Shown: positions 1-9,044, numbered from the stretch's first letter. The stretch is 64,000 nt of DNA from Bradyrhizobium nivariense (GCF_029846715.1 NZ_JARVWW010000018.1:62001-126000), one strand, 5' to 3'. The notes: a model not told the origin generated them from the letters alone. A program made the numbers and translations.

Positions 1-682
1 TGCGCTCGACCTCGCGGTAGACCGGCGTCGGCAATCCCTTGCCCTGCGCCCATTCCTGAAGAACGGTCTTGGGATCGCGCAAGGGACGCCGCGGCTTGTG
101 CATGCGCTCGGTCCAGTTGCGCTTGACGAACTCGGACGCCGCCGCGTAGCCGCCGTCGAGGAAGACGGCGCCGATCACGGCCTCGCAGATGTCGCCGAGC
201 ACGCTCTTGCGCAGGCGCGCGTCGGCGCTGGGGCCGACCGAGCCGAGCTTGATGTCGTCGAGCAGACCGAGCGACTTGGCGACATCGGCGCAGCTCTCCT
301 TGCGCACCAGTTCGGCAAGTCGCTTGGACAGCTCGCCTTCGTCGGCGTTCGGGAAGGCGTGATAGAGCATGTCGGAGACGACGAGCCCGAGCACGTGGTC
401 GCCGAGGAATTCCAGCCGCTGATAGCTGTCGCCGCGCTTGCGCCCGGACTTCAGCGCGGAGACGTGCGTAATCCCCTGCATCAAGAGGTTCGGATCGGCG
501 AAGCTGTAGCCGATGCGTGCTTCGAGCGCCGCGTTCGCATCCGTGCCCTTGGCCTTGGTGCTCCGCACCCGCTTCTTCTTCGCAGGCGTCTTGATCTCAA
601 GGGTCTTGGTCGCAGCTTCGCCGTCGGGGCCCGCTTGCGCCTCGGTCGGTTGGGTCGCGATGTCCTTGGCTTCGTCTTTCAT
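1..682 (-). CDS. rnc: Ribonuclease III (3' end beyond window)
   Basis: This gene encodes the endonuclease that cuts double-stranded RNA in rRNA processing and mRNA decay. About 45 lysine- and alanine-rich residues precede the RNase III domain. The signature RLEFLGDHVLGL is followed by the second acidic motif SVLGDICEAVIGAVFLDGGY, so both metal-binding clusters are present. Translation runs off base 1 after 227 residues, so only the beginning of the double-stranded-RNA-binding region is seen. The ATG at 682 overlaps the lepB stop as ATGA, which fixes the start and suggests translational coupling. It is the last visible gene of the run that begins with lepB. Confidence 0.95.
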   Translation of the reverse strand, partial: MKDEAKDIATQPTEAQAGPDGEAATKTLEIKTPAKKKRVRSTKAKGTDANAALEARIGYSFADPNLLMQGITHVSALKSGRKRGDSYQRLEFLGDHVLGLVVSDMLYHAFPNADEGELSKRLAELVRKESCADVAKSLGLLDDIKLGSVGPSADARLRKSVLGDICEAVIGAVFLDGGYAAASEFVKRNWTERMHKPRRPLRDPKTVLQEWAQGKGLPTPVYREVER

Positions 683-1443
683 CGGACGATTTTGAAGAAG
701 CGAGTCCAGCGCACCGCCCACGGCCAGCGCCAGAACATCCAGGCATGCTCGCCTTCGGCGATCGAGAAGAAGATCATCTGGGCACGCCCGATCAGGTTCT
801 CCTGCGGCACGTAGCCGACCTGACCGAGGAAGCGGCTGTCGGTGGAGTTGTCGCGGTTGTCGCCCATCATGAAGAAGTGGCCGGTCGGCACGGTGTAGAC
901 GTTGGTGTTGTCCACGTAGCCGTTGTCGGCGCAGTCCAGCGTCTCGTAGGACACGCCGTTCGGCAGCGTCTCCTTCCAGCGCTTGACCCGGGAGACACCG
1001 CCGCCTTCGGAGCCGCAGGGATCCTCGCCGACAAATTCGCTCATGCGCTGCCGCTCGACCGGCGTGTCGTTGATGTAGAGCAGCCCGTCCCGCATCTGGA
1101 CGCGGTCGCCGGGAAGCCCGATCACGCGCTTGATGTAGTCGGTGGAGTCGTCCTTGGGCAGGCGGAATACGACGATGTCGCCGCGGTTCGGGTCCGAGCC
1201 CCAGATCCGCCCCGAGAACAGCGGCGGCGAGAACGGGATCGAGTAGTGGCTATAGCCGTAGGAATATTTCGAGACGAACAGATAGTCGCCGACCAGCAGC
1301 GTCGCCTTCATCGAGCCGGATGGGATGTTGAACGGCTGGAACAGGAAGGTGCGGATCACCAGCGCTATCAGGAGAGCGTGGATCACGACCCGGATCGTTT
1401 CGCCGACGCCGCTCTCAGTCTTCGTTCCTGAAGTCACGCTCAT
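679..1443 (-). CDS. lepB: Signal peptidase I
   Basis: This 254-residue inner-membrane serine protease removes signal peptides from Sec- and Tat-exported proteins. An N-terminal membrane segment (about residues 17-35) leads into FNIPSGSM, where Ser44 is the expected nucleophile. Lys105, in YIKRVIGLPGD, is the expected general base, and MGDNRDNSTDSR is the conserved family box near the C-terminus. The length is normal for an alphaproteobacterial LepB. It follows acpS after a 249-bp AT-rich gap and is coupled to rnc by an ATGA overlap. The gap suggests that lepB-rnc may also have its own promoter. Confidence 0.95.
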   Translation of the reverse strand: MSVTSGTKTESGVGETIRVVIHALLIALVIRTFLFQPFNIPSGSMKATLLVGDYLFVSKYSYGYSHYSIPFSPPLFSGRIWGSDPNRGDIVVFRLPKDDSTDYIKRVIGLPGDRVQMRDGLLYINDTPVERQRMSEFVGEDPCGSEGGGVSRVKRWKETLPNGVSYETLDCADNGYVDNTNVYTVPTGHFFMMGDNRDNSTDSRFLGQVGYVPQENLIGRAQMIFFSIAEGEHAWMFWRWPWAVRWTRFFKIVR

Positions 1444-1692
1444 TGCTCTCTCAATTCCGGCCGGCGGTCACAGCGCGCCCCCCTCCCGCGAACGGCCCGT
1501 CGGTTCGCGTCCCAAGGAGATTGTCCTGATTCTGATAATGAGGGCCAATTCCGGCGTAAAGCCGAATTCGCCCAGGCTGATTTGCGTCCGCGGACTTTTA
1601 GACGGTTGTCGGAGGCCACGCAATCAAGGAACGCGTCAAAACTATATAAGTCTTTGATTTTTAATGATAATTATAAAATCGCCAAAGACCGA
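1444..1692. other. AT-rich spacer between acpS and lepB
   Basis: No gene is visible in this 249-bp spacer. Its acpS-proximal part, about 1620-1690, is strikingly AT-rich compared with its surroundings, as expected for a promoter or other regulatory region serving lepB-rnc. I could not pick a convincing -35/-10 pair. Confidence 0.4.
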
Positions 1693-2112
1693 TCAGGATT
1701 TGGCCAGCGGCACGGCGGAAATGATGACGAAGGCCTGTGCCAACGGCCAGTCATCGGTGATCGACAGGTCGATCTGCGCCTCGAACCCCTCCGGCGTCAG
1801 GGCCTGGAGCCGGGCCAGCGCCCCGCCCGTCAATTGCATGGTCGGCCGTCCTCCCGGCAGGTTGACCACCCCCATGTCGCGCCACCACACGCCGCGCCTT
1901 ATGCCGGTGCCGAGGGCCTTGGAGCAGGCCTCCTTGGCGGCAAAGCGCTTGGCGTAGGTCGCCACCACCATTTTCTCGTTCTTGGCGCGCCGCTCCGCCT
2001 TGGCCCGCTCGGCCGCGGTGAAGATGCGATCGAGGAAGCGCTCGCCATGGCGCTCGATCACCTTGCCGACGCGGGTGATGTCGATCAGATCGGAGCCGAT
2101 GCCGATGATCAT
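1693..2112 (-). CDS. acpS: Holo-[acyl-carrier-protein] synthase
   Basis: This 139-residue 4'-phosphopantetheinyl transferase converts apo-ACP to holo-ACP using CoA. The protein opens with MIIGIGSDLIDITRV, where the Asp of GSDLIDI binds Mg. FAAKEACSKALGTG, around residues 55-70, is the second AcpS signature. The frame stays open upstream, but family length and the opening motif place the start at 2112. That ATG overlaps the pdxJ TGA as ATGA, implying coupled translation. Confidence 0.94.
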   Translation of the reverse strand: MIIGIGSDLIDITRVGKVIERHGERFLDRIFTAAERAKAERRAKNEKMVVATYAKRFAAKEACSKALGTGIRRGVWWRDMGVVNLPGGRPTMQLTGGALARLQALTPEGFEAQIDLSITDDWPLAQAFVIISAVPLAKS

Positions 2113-2861
2113 GCCCGGCTCCGGCCGCGGTCCATCGCCGCGCGCATGCTGCGAACCGTCTCGGCAAGGCCGACGAACAGGGCTTCCCCGATCATGTAGT
2201 AACCGATGTTGAGCTCCATGATCTCCGGCAAGCCTGCGATCGTCTCCGCCGTCGCGTAGTCCAGCCCGTGCCCGGCGTGAACCTCCAGCCCCGCTTCCTT
2301 CGCGAGTTTCACTCCCGCCACGATACGCTGCCATTCGGCCTCGGCCTTGTCGGCGTGGCCATCGACGACCGCGTCGCACCAGGCGCCGGTGTGGATCTCG
2401 ATCACGGGCGCGCGCAGCCGCGCCGCCATCTCGATCTGGGCGGGATCGGCGGCGATGAACAGCGACACCCGGATGCCGGCATCGTTCAGCCGCGCGATAT
2501 AGGGCGCCAGCGCATTGTGCTGGCCGACGACGTCGAGCCCGCCTTCGGTCGTCACCTCCTGGCGCCGCTCCGGCACGAGGCACACCGCATGCGGCTTGGT
2601 GGCGAGCGAGATGCGCATCATGTCGTCAGTCGCCGCCATCTCGAAATTGAGCGGCTTGGAGATCTCGGCTTTCAGCCGCGCCATGTCCTCGTCGCGGATG
2701 TGCCGGCGATCCTCGCGCAAGTGAGCGGTGATGCCGTCGGCGCCGGCCTCGATCGCCAGCAGCGCCGCGCGCACCGGATCGGGATTGCGGCCACCGCGCG
2801 CGTTACGCAGGGTCGCGACATGGTCGACATTGACGCCGAGGCGGAGCGGAAGTGCGGGCAT
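2109..2861 (-). CDS. pdxJ: Pyridoxine 5'-phosphate synthase
   Basis: PdxJ condenses 1-deoxyxylulose-5-phosphate with 3-amino-2-oxopropyl phosphate, the last ring-forming step of the DXP-dependent vitamin B6 pathway. The protein begins LRLGVNVDHVATLRNARGG, the hallmark N-terminus. GADGITAHLREDRRHI and ELNIGYYMIGEALF match the phosphate- and substrate-binding loops. An in-frame ATG lies 33 bp further upstream at 2894, but family alignment favours 2861, giving 250 residues. It lies 45 bp downstream of rsh and overlaps acpS by four bases. Confidence 0.93.
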   Translation of the reverse strand: MPALPLRLGVNVDHVATLRNARGGRNPDPVRAALLAIEAGADGITAHLREDRRHIRDEDMARLKAEISKPLNFEMAATDDMMRISLATKPHAVCLVPERRQEVTTEGGLDVVGQHNALAPYIARLNDAGIRVSLFIAADPAQIEMAARLRAPVIEIHTGAWCDAVVDGHADKAEAEWQRIVAGVKLAKEAGLEVHAGHGLDYATAETIAGLPEIMELNIGYYMIGEALFVGLAETVRSMRAAMDRGRSRA

Positions 2862-2906
2862 TTCAGGACTCACGAAATCATAGGGACAGACCAAGACAGA
2901 AGGCGC

Positions 2907-5192
2907 CTATCCATTAACACGTTCGACGCGGGCGACGACCGCCTTCGCGCGCAGTTGGGCCAGGATCGCGCTCAAATGCTTCAGATCGTAGACTTCGAGA
3001 TCGATCGTCGTCTCCGTGAAGTCCGGTGAGCGGCGCTGCATGCTGATGTTGTCGATGTTGCCGTCGTGCTCGGCGATCACGGTCGCGATCTGCGCCAGCG
3101 CGCCGGGCTCGTTGACGTTCTCGACCTTGATGCGGGCGGGGAAACGCTGCGGCGCGGAGTCCTCGATGTCCCAGCGCACGTCGAGCCAGCGCTCCGGCTC
3201 CTCCTCGAAATCCTTCAGGGCCGGCGCCTGGATCGGGTAGATGGTGATGCCCTCGCCCGGCGTGACGATGCCGACGATGCGGTCACCGGGCACGGCGCCG
3301 CCGTTCGGCGCGAACTTCACCGGCAGGTCGGAATTGATGCCGCGGATCGGGATCGCGACCGAGCTGCGCGGCGGTTCCGACGATTTCTCCTTGAGCTTGC
3401 CGGCAAGCCCCTTCTTGATGCCATAGCGCGCTATGCGCTCCTCCTTGTAGTCGGGATACATCGCACGCGCGACGTGGGAGGCCTTGATCTCGCCGCGCCC
3501 CACAGCCGCCATGACGTCCTCGATCGAGGTGCGCGCGAGCCGCGGCAGCGCGCCCTTGAGCTTGTCGTCGGCGTATTCGATCTTGGCGCGCTCGAACAGG
3601 CGCTCCACGATGCGCCGGCCGAGACCGACATATTGATCGCGCACCGCAGTCCTGGTGGCGCGGCGGATCGCGGCGCGCGCCTTGCCGGTGACCGCGAGCG
3701 TTTCCCAGGCGGACGGCGGCGCCGCCTGCGCTTCCGAGGTCAGCACCTCGACCTCGTCGCCGTTCTGGAGCTCCGAGGACAGCGGCGCGAATTGGCCGTT
3801 GATCTTGCAGCCCACCGCGCTGTTGCCGACGTCGGTATGCACGGCATAGGCGAAGTCGATCACGTTGGCATGGCGCGGCAGCGCGATCAGCTTGCCCTTC
3901 GGGGTGAAGCAGAACACCTGGTCGTGGAACAGCTCGAGCTTGGTGTGCTCGAGGAATTCCTCGGGATTGGCGCTCTCCGAGAGGATGCCGATGGTGTGGC
4001 GCAACCAGGCGAACGCATTGGACTCGCGCTTGAGAAATTCGGTCGGCGAGCCCACGCCTTCCTTGTAGAACACGTGCGCGGCGATGCCGCGCTCGGCGAT
4101 CTGGTCCATCGCCTCGGTGCGGATCTGCAGCTCGACGCGCTGGTTGCCTGGGCCGATCACGGTGGTGTGAATCGAGCGGTAGTCGTTCTGCTTCGGCGTC
4201 GAGATGTAGTCCTTGAAACGCCCGGGCACGACCGGCCAGTTGGTGTGGACGATGCCGAGCGCGCGATAGCAGGCCTCGATGTCGTTGACGACGACGCGGA
4301 AGCCGAAGATGTCGGACAATTGCTCGAAGCCGATCGACTTGCGTTCCATCTTGGTCCAGATCGAGAATGGCTTCTTGCGGCGGCCATAGACCCGCGCCCC
4401 CAGGCCCCGGTGGCGCAGATTGTTGGAGAGCTGGTCCTCGATTTCGCCGATCAGATTGCGGTTGCGCTCGGCGAGCGCATCAAGCCGCTGCATCACCACC
4501 GAATACGCTTCGGGATCGAGGGTACGGAACGACAGGTCCTCGAGCTCCTCGCGCATTTCCTGCATGCCCATGCGCCCCGCCAGCGGCGCATAGATGTCGA
4601 GCGTCTCCTCGGCAATGCGCCGTCGCGATTCCGGCGGCACGAAGTCCAGCGTGCGCATGTTGTGCAGGCGGTCGGCGAGCTTCACCAGGAGCACGCGGAC
4701 GTCATCGGCAATCGCCAGCAACAATTTGCGCAGATTCTCGGCCTGCTTGGCCTCCCGCGACACCAGCTCCAGCCGCTTCAGCTTGGTGAGGCCCTCGACC
4801 AGCGCGCCGATCTCGGGCCCGAAGATCTGGTCGATCTCGGCCCGCGTCGCTTCGGTGTCCTCGATCGTGTCGTGGAGCAGCGCAGCCACGATGGTGGCGT
4901 CGTCGAGTTTCAGGTCGGTGAGAATCGCCGCCACTTCGAGCGGATGCGAGAAATACGGGTCGCCCGATGCGCGGGTCTGCGAGCCGTGCGCCTTCATGGC
5001 GTAGACATAGGCGCGGTTCAGCAGGTCTTCGTCGGTGTTGGGATTGTAGGACCTGACGCGCTCGACGAGGTCATATTGACGCATCATGCGCGCGCGGGGC
5101 CTCGCCGGGCGCGCGACCGGCGCAGTCGGGGCCACGGCAACCGATTCGGTTGCGGCCTGCATCTGCATTGGTCTGCGGCGCCGATATACCAT
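2907..5192 (-). CDS. rsh: Bifunctional (p)ppGpp synthase/hydrolase, RelA/SpoT type
   Basis: This 761-residue enzyme makes and degrades the stringent-response alarmone. The hydrolase domain has YFSHPLEV and the metal site HDTIEDT (His107-Asp108). The synthetase domain carries RFKD (325-328), the RXKD motif typical of bifunctional or Mg-dependent enzymes rather than monofunctional RelA, followed by RSIHT. A TGS domain (about 425-490) and a C-terminal ACT domain (about 680-755) complete the usual order. It is probably the single Rsh of the organism, as in most Rhizobiales. The start is uncertain: ATG 5192 gives a Pro/Ala/Arg-rich tail, while Met36 (MRQYDLVERV) matches the family's usual beginning. 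Confidence 0.95.
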   Translation of the reverse strand: MVYRRRRPMQMQAATESVAVAPTAPVARPARPRARMMRQYDLVERVRSYNPNTDEDLLNRAYVYAMKAHGSQTRASGDPYFSHPLEVAAILTDLKLDDATIVAALLHDTIEDTEATRAEIDQIFGPEIGALVEGLTKLKRLELVSREAKQAENLRKLLLAIADDVRVLLVKLADRLHNMRTLDFVPPESRRRIAEETLDIYAPLAGRMGMQEMREELEDLSFRTLDPEAYSVVMQRLDALAERNRNLIGEIEDQLSNNLRHRGLGARVYGRRKKPFSIWTKMERKSIGFEQLSDIFGFRVVVNDIEACYRALGIVHTNWPVVPGRFKDYISTPKQNDYRSIHTTVIGPGNQRVELQIRTEAMDQIAERGIAAHVFYKEGVGSPTEFLKRESNAFAWLRHTIGILSESANPEEFLEHTKLELFHDQVFCFTPKGKLIALPRHANVIDFAYAVHTDVGNSAVGCKINGQFAPLSSELQNGDEVEVLTSEAQAAPPSAWETLAVTGKARAAIRRATRTAVRDQYVGLGRRIVERLFERAKIEYADDKLKGALPRLARTSIEDVMAAVGRGEIKASHVARAMYPDYKEERIARYGIKKGLAGKLKEKSSEPPRSSVAIPIRGINSDLPVKFAPNGGAVPGDRIVGIVTPGEGITIYPIQAPALKDFEEEPERWLDVRWDIEDSAPQRFPARIKVENVNEPGALAQIATVIAEHDGNIDNISMQRRSPDFTETTIDLEVYDLKHLSAILAQLRAKAVVARVERVNG

Positions 5193-5335
5193 GCCGTCCT
5201 GCCTTCAAACGGGCCACGAGACAGCCCGTTGTATACATCTTAGCTCCGATCGCGCGCGTGTCCGATCAATTCAGTGACAGGGCCAGGCGCCAACCGACGG
5301 CGCTATGGTAACCACGAAAACGCCAACAAAAGCAA

Positions 5336-5359
5336 AGGCCCGAACAACTGTTCGGGCCT
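5336..5359 (-). terminator. Rho-independent terminator of rpoZ
   Basis: A perfect 10-bp stem, AGGCCCGAAC/GTTCGGGCCT with a 4-nt loop, lies 42 bp past the rpoZ stop. On the minus strand it is followed by TTTGCTTTTG. The porin terminator near 21200 has the same kind of T-rich tail. Confidence 0.85.
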
Positions 5360-5400
5360 CTGATAAGATCACAAGAAGTCGACGATCCCGACGGGACGAT

Positions 5401-5793
5401 TTACTCGTCTTCCTCGGGCTGTTCCTCGGGCGGTGCGAGGCCTTCGAGACCCTTCAGGAGCTCTTCTTCCGTCATGCGCTCAACGGCGACTTCGGTATCG
5501 TCCGCATCCACGCTCGCACCCGCGGAACCGATCAGCGGCACAGTGTCCGGCTCGGGCTCGTCGACCTCGACGAACTTCTGCAGCGAGTGCACCAGCTCCT
5601 CGCGGAGGTCTTCCGGCGAAATGGTCGTGTCGGCAATTTCACGCAAAGACACAACAGGGTTCTTGTCGTTATCGCGGTCAACCGTTAGTTGTGAGCCGGA
5701 CGAAATCATGCGGGCACGGTGGGCGGCCAGCAGCACCAGGTCAAACCGGTTGTCGACCTTGTCGATACAATCTTCTACGGTGACGCGAGCCAT
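5401..5793 (-). CDS. rpoZ: RNA polymerase omega subunit
   Basis: This 130-residue subunit helps assemble and stabilise beta-prime in RNA polymerase and contributes to ppGpp binding in many bacteria. The start MARVTVEDCIDKVDNRFDLV and the segment LLAAHRARMIS are the conserved omega core (about residues 1-60). The remaining, strongly acidic tail is the extended form usual in Rhizobiales. It lies just upstream of rsh, a classical pairing, but a strong terminator separates the two, so rsh probably needs its own promoter. Confidence 0.95.
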   Translation of the reverse strand: MARVTVEDCIDKVDNRFDLVLLAAHRARMISSGSQLTVDRDNDKNPVVSLREIADTTISPEDLREELVHSLQKFVEVDEPEPDTVPLIGSAGASVDADDTEVAVERMTEEELLKGLEGLAPPEEQPEEDE

Positions 5794-5844
5794 GGACTGT
5801 CGCTCCGTTGTGGGTGGGACGAAATATGTGGATGATTGGGGCTA

Positions 5845-5872
5845 GTTATAGGGGCGGGAGCGGTTTCGCAAG
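5845..5872 (-). promoter_or_regulatory. Candidate sigma-70-type promoter of rpoZ
   Basis: On the minus strand CTTGCG is followed, after about 16 bp, by TATAAC. This resembles the alphaproteobacterial CTTGAC/CTATAT pattern. It would give a leader of about 45 nt. GGAG lies upstream of the rpoZ ATG. The call rests on sequence pattern only. Confidence 0.4.
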
Positions 5873-6121
5873 GCCAATTTGTGATTTGGCCTCGCCAAAC
5901 GGCTCTGCTACCCCCACATTGGGGCTGAGGTGGGTGGTTTCCCGGGCCGCCATCGAGGGCGGCGCCGGGTGTACGCAAGTCCGCCATAACTATACCTTGA
6001 TTGCCCCGACTTCTCCGGATTTGCGATTTCGACGGGTTTCGGCGGGACTTTAGAATTGCGCGGCTTGCTGTCGCCGCGCCAACAATAAACGATCAATCAC
6101 AACACTACGCGAGCAAACTGA

Positions 6122-6766
6122 ATGTCACCTTCCTCTACCGACAAGATCGCGCTCTTCATCGACGGAGCCAATCTCTACGCGACGGCGAAAACTCTGGGCT
6201 TCGACATCGATTACAAGCGCCTGCTGAAGGAGTTTCAGAGCCGCGGGACGCTGCTTCGGGCGTTCTACTACACCGCGATCATCGAGGATCAGGAGTACTC
6301 CTCGATCCGCCCCCTGATCGACTGGCTCGACTACAACGGCTACACCGTGGTCACCAAGGCGACCAAGGAGTTCATCGACGCCTCCGGCCGCCGCAAGGTC
6401 AAGGGCAACATGGACATCGAGCTCGCCGTGGACGCCATGGAGCTCGCCGAGCACATCGATCAGATGGTGCTGTTCTCTGGTGACGGCGACTTCCGCTCCC
6501 TGGTCGAGGCCGTTCAGCGCCGCGGCGTGCGGGTCACCGTGATTTCCACGATCGCCAGCCAGCCGCCGATGATCGCCGACGAGCTGCGCCGCCAGGCCGA
6601 CGTCTTCACCGACCTCGTCGAGCTGCAGTCCAAGCTCGGCCGCGACCCGTCCGAACGCCCCGCCCCGCGTGACCGCGGCGAGCGCGAGGCGCGCCACCAC
6701 GCCCCGCAGTTCCTCCAGCGCGCAACCACCATGGCGCCGAGGGGCGATGACGACTTCGAGGAGTGA
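6122..6766 (+). CDS. NYN-domain (LabA/DUF88-type) protein
   Basis: This 214-residue protein belongs to the PIN-like NYN family of putative RNases (LabA/DUF88). The N-terminal strand IALFIDGANLY carries the first catalytic Asp. KGNMDIELAVDAM and LFSGDGDFRSLVEAVQ carry the other conserved acidic residues, so the metal site looks complete. A charged tail of about 45 residues (RDRGEREARHH) may contact nucleic acid. The target is unknown. The gene ends 20 bp inside the following uracil-DNA glycosylase gene, so the two are probably co-transcribed. Confidence 0.88.
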   Translation: MSPSSTDKIALFIDGANLYATAKTLGFDIDYKRLLKEFQSRGTLLRAFYYTAIIEDQEYSSIRPLIDWLDYNGYTVVTKATKEFIDASGRRKVKGNMDIELAVDAMELAEHIDQMVLFSGDGDFRSLVEAVQRRGVRVTVISTIASQPPMIADELRRQADVFTDLVELQSKLGRDPSERPAPRDRGEREARHHAPQFLQRATTMAPRGDDDFEE

Positions 6767-7421
6767 GGCGGCCCGGTCAAGCCGCCAGCCTCTCACCCTC
6801 GTCCCCGACCGTGATTGTCCGCTCTGTCCGCGCCTGGTTGCCTTTCGCGAGGCCAACCGCGCGCGCGAGCCATTGTGGCACAATGCGCCGGTTGCGCCTT
6901 TCGGCGACATCAAGGCGCGCCTGTTGATCGTCGGCCTCGCGCCGGGGATGCAGGGCGCCAACCGCACCGGCCGTCCCTTCACCGGCGATTATGCCGGCGA
7001 CCTGCTCTACGCCACGCTGCTCGAATACGGTTTCGCCAAGGGCAAATATCAAGCGCGTCCCGACGACGGCCTGAAGCTGGTCGACTGCCGGATCGCCAAT
7101 GCGGTGCATTGCGTGCCGCCGCAGAACAAGCCGCTGCCGGTCGAGATCAACACCTGCCGCCAGTTTCTCGCGGCAAACCTCGCAACAATGCCGAACCTGC
7201 GCGCGATCGTCGCGCTCGGTCGCATTGCGCACGACACCGTGCTCAAGCCGCTGAACCTGAAGGGATCGCAAGCCCCCTTCGGCCACGGCGCGGTGCACCA
7301 GGCCGGCGCGTTCAAGCTCTACGACAGCTATCACTGCTCGCGCTACAACACGAACACCCGCGTGCTGACGCCGGACATGTTCCGCTCCGTGTTCGCGAAG
7401 GTGAAGACCGACCTCGACTAG
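6747..7421 (+). CDS. Uracil-DNA glycosylase, family 5 (UDGb) type
   Basis: This base-excision repair enzyme removes uracil and related lesions from DNA. In the 224-residue product, CPLC (Cys24, Cys27), DCRIANAVHCVPPQNKP and INTC supply cysteines for the [4Fe-4S] cluster seen in family 4/5 enzymes. Motif A reads GLAPGMQGANRTGRPFTGD. The position where family 4 has an acidic residue is not acidic, which points to family 5. SYHCSRYNTNT is the C-terminal catalytic loop. The ATG at 6747 lies inside the end of the NYN gene; further upstream the frame is only its shadow. The gene is convergent with the peroxiredoxin, 18 bp away. Confidence 0.88.
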   Translation: MTTSRSEAARSSRQPLTLVPDRDCPLCPRLVAFREANRAREPLWHNAPVAPFGDIKARLLIVGLAPGMQGANRTGRPFTGDYAGDLLYATLLEYGFAKGKYQARPDDGLKLVDCRIANAVHCVPPQNKPLPVEINTCRQFLAANLATMPNLRAIVALGRIAHDTVLKPLNLKGSQAPFGHGAVHQAGAFKLYDSYHCSRYNTNTRVLTPDMFRSVFAKVKTDLD

Positions 7422-7439
7422 GCCTCGACCAGGCCTTGG

Positions 7440-8021
7440 CTAGGTCTTGGCGGGATTGGCCTTCAGCCAGTCCAGGACATCGCCCGCGTTCCGGTCGGGC
7501 GGGAACACCGGATAGAACACGTGCGTAATCCGCGCATCGTCGATGATCAGCGCCAGGCGCTTGATCAGCGTCAGCCCCGCGACCTCCATGGTCGGCAGAT
7601 TGAGGGCGCGTGTCAGCGTCAGCTTCTCATCCGAGAGCACCGGGAACGGCAGATGCAGCCGCGAGGCCATCTCGGTCTGGTAGTCGTTGCTCTGGGTCGC
7701 GAGACCGAACACCTGGGCAGCGCCGGCGGCCTTCAGCTCGGCAAACAGATCGCGAAACGCGCAGGTCTGCGGGGTGCAACCACGCGCGCCCGGGATCATA
7801 TCCCAATCGTCGACCAGCGCGATCTTGCCGGGCTCGCCGGTGCGCGGATAGGCGAACACCACGGTCCGGCCCTGCAGCGCCGACAGCGCGACTGACGTGT
7901 CGTCAGTGGCGAGCAGGCTGATCGGCGGCAGCGTCATGCCTTTCAGGTGCGCGGCGCCGCCGTCGTCCGCGGGTGCGGGAATCCGGCTCCAATCGACCTC
8001 GAGCAGGTTTCTCTGAGTCAT
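7440..8021 (-). CDS. Peroxiredoxin (AhpC/BCP-like)
   Basis: This 193-residue thioredoxin-fold peroxidase reduces hydroperoxides. RGCTPQTCAFRD contains the expected peroxidatic cysteine and a second cysteine five residues on, as in bacterioferritin-comigratory-type enzymes. FGLATQSNDYQTEMASRLHL and PVLSDEKLTLTRAL match the later core of the fold. The open frame extends upstream, but ATG 8021, 4 bp after the smpB stop, starts the recognisable domain. It is probably the last gene of the dapA-mscL-smpB run. Confidence 0.87.
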   Translation of the reverse strand: MTQRNLLEVDWSRIPAPADDGGAAHLKGMTLPPISLLATDDTSVALSALQGRTVVFAYPRTGEPGKIALVDDWDMIPGARGCTPQTCAFRDLFAELKAAGAAQVFGLATQSNDYQTEMASRLHLPFPVLSDEKLTLTRALNLPTMEVAGLTLIKRLALIIDDARITHVFYPVFPPDRNAGDVLDWLKANPAKT

Positions 8022-8025
8022 TCCG

Positions 8026-8499
8026 CTATCCCCTCGCCCGCAGCAACCGGCCCTTCTCCCGGCTCCAGTCGCGCTTCTTCTCGGTCTCGCGCTTATCGTG
8101 CAGCTTCTTGCCCTTTGCAACTGCGAGCTGCAATTTGGCGCGACCGCGCTCGTTGAAGTAGAGCTTGAGCGGGATCAGGGTCATGCCTTCGCGGTCGACC
8201 GCGCCCATCAGCTTGTTGATCTGCTTGCGGTGCAGCAGCAGTTTTCGTGGCCGCTTGGGCTCGTGATTGAAGCGGTTGCCCTGGAGATATTCCGGAATGG
8301 TGGCGTTGATCAGCCAGATCTCGCCGTCCTTGGAATCGGCGTAGGATTCCGCGATCGTGCTCTTGCCGCTGCGGATCGATTTGACCTCGGTGCCGGTCAG
8401 CGCAATGCCGGCCTCGACCGTGTCCTCGATGGCGTAGTTGAAGCGGGCCTTGCGATTTTCCGCCATGACCTTGATCGGACGTTCGTTCTTATCGGCCAT
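8026..8499 (-). CDS. smpB: SsrA-binding protein SmpB
   Basis: SmpB binds tmRNA and delivers it to stalled ribosomes for trans-translation. The 157-residue product shows ENRKARFNYAIEDTVEAGI, LTGTEVKSIRSGK and the basic tail KLHDKRETEKKRDW, which enters the empty mRNA channel. Met4 of the longer frame (8499) is chosen because MADKNERPIKV is the usual family start. The tmRNA gene itself is not in the window. Confidence 0.95.
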   Translation of the reverse strand: MADKNERPIKVMAENRKARFNYAIEDTVEAGIALTGTEVKSIRSGKSTIAESYADSKDGEIWLINATIPEYLQGNRFNHEPKRPRKLLLHRKQINKLMGAVDREGMTLIPLKLYFNERGRAKLQLAVAKGKKLHDKRETEKKRDWSREKGRLLRARG

Positions 8500-8574
8500 C
8501 ACATTCAAAAACCATGGAAGACAAACCTAATCGAGATGCGCGAGGACGCTAACAGTTTGGATGAAGCGTGCGCG

Positions 8575-8991
8575 TCAAGACTTCTTGAGGAGATCGCGGA
8601 TCTCGGTCAGCAGCTCGACCTCGGCCGACGGCTTTGGGGGAGCGGCAGGCGCAGCCTCGTCCTTGCGCTTCAACTTGTTCATGGCACGGATCACCAGGAA
8701 CAGCACGAAGGCAATGATGATGAAGTTGATCGTCAGCGTGAGGAAGCTGCCCCAAGCCAAGACGGCACCCTGCTTTTTTGCGTCCGCGAGATTTGCGGCG
8801 GTGACCTTGCCCGAAAGCGGCGTGAAGTAGTTCGAGAAGTCGAGCCCGCCGGTGGCCGCGCCGATGATCGGCATGATCACGTCGCCGACCAGCGAATTGA
8901 CGATGGCGCCGAAGGCCGCACCGATGATGACGCCGACCGCGAGATCGACGACGTTGCCCTTCATGGCGAACTCGCGGAACTCCGTGAGCAT
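8575..8991 (-). CDS. mscL: Large-conductance mechanosensitive channel
   Basis: MscL is a homopentameric inner-membrane channel that opens under hypo-osmotic shock. The start LTEFREFAMKGNVVDLAVGV matches the N-terminal helix and first transmembrane segment. AVLAWGSFLTLTINFIIIAFVLFLVI is the second, and the C-terminal coiled helix ends LLTEIRDLLKK. ATG 8991 aligns with the family start. ATG 9018, nine codons upstream, has a good GGGGAG ribosome site and cannot be excluded. Confidence 0.94.
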   Translation of the reverse strand: MLTEFREFAMKGNVVDLAVGVIIGAAFGAIVNSLVGDVIMPIIGAATGGLDFSNYFTPLSGKVTAANLADAKKQGAVLAWGSFLTLTINFIIIAFVLFLVIRAMNKLKRKDEAAPAAPPKPSAEVELLTEIRDLLKKS

Positions 8992-9044
8992 CCGCGTGCC
9001 CCTTTCCTCGACCCCCATGACCAGCTCCCCGATTGGCTAGCGCG

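Noticed and set aside
3066..5243. 725-codon plus-strand frame opposite rsh
   Set aside because: It is an antisense shadow caused by high GC at codon position three; no domain is recognisable.
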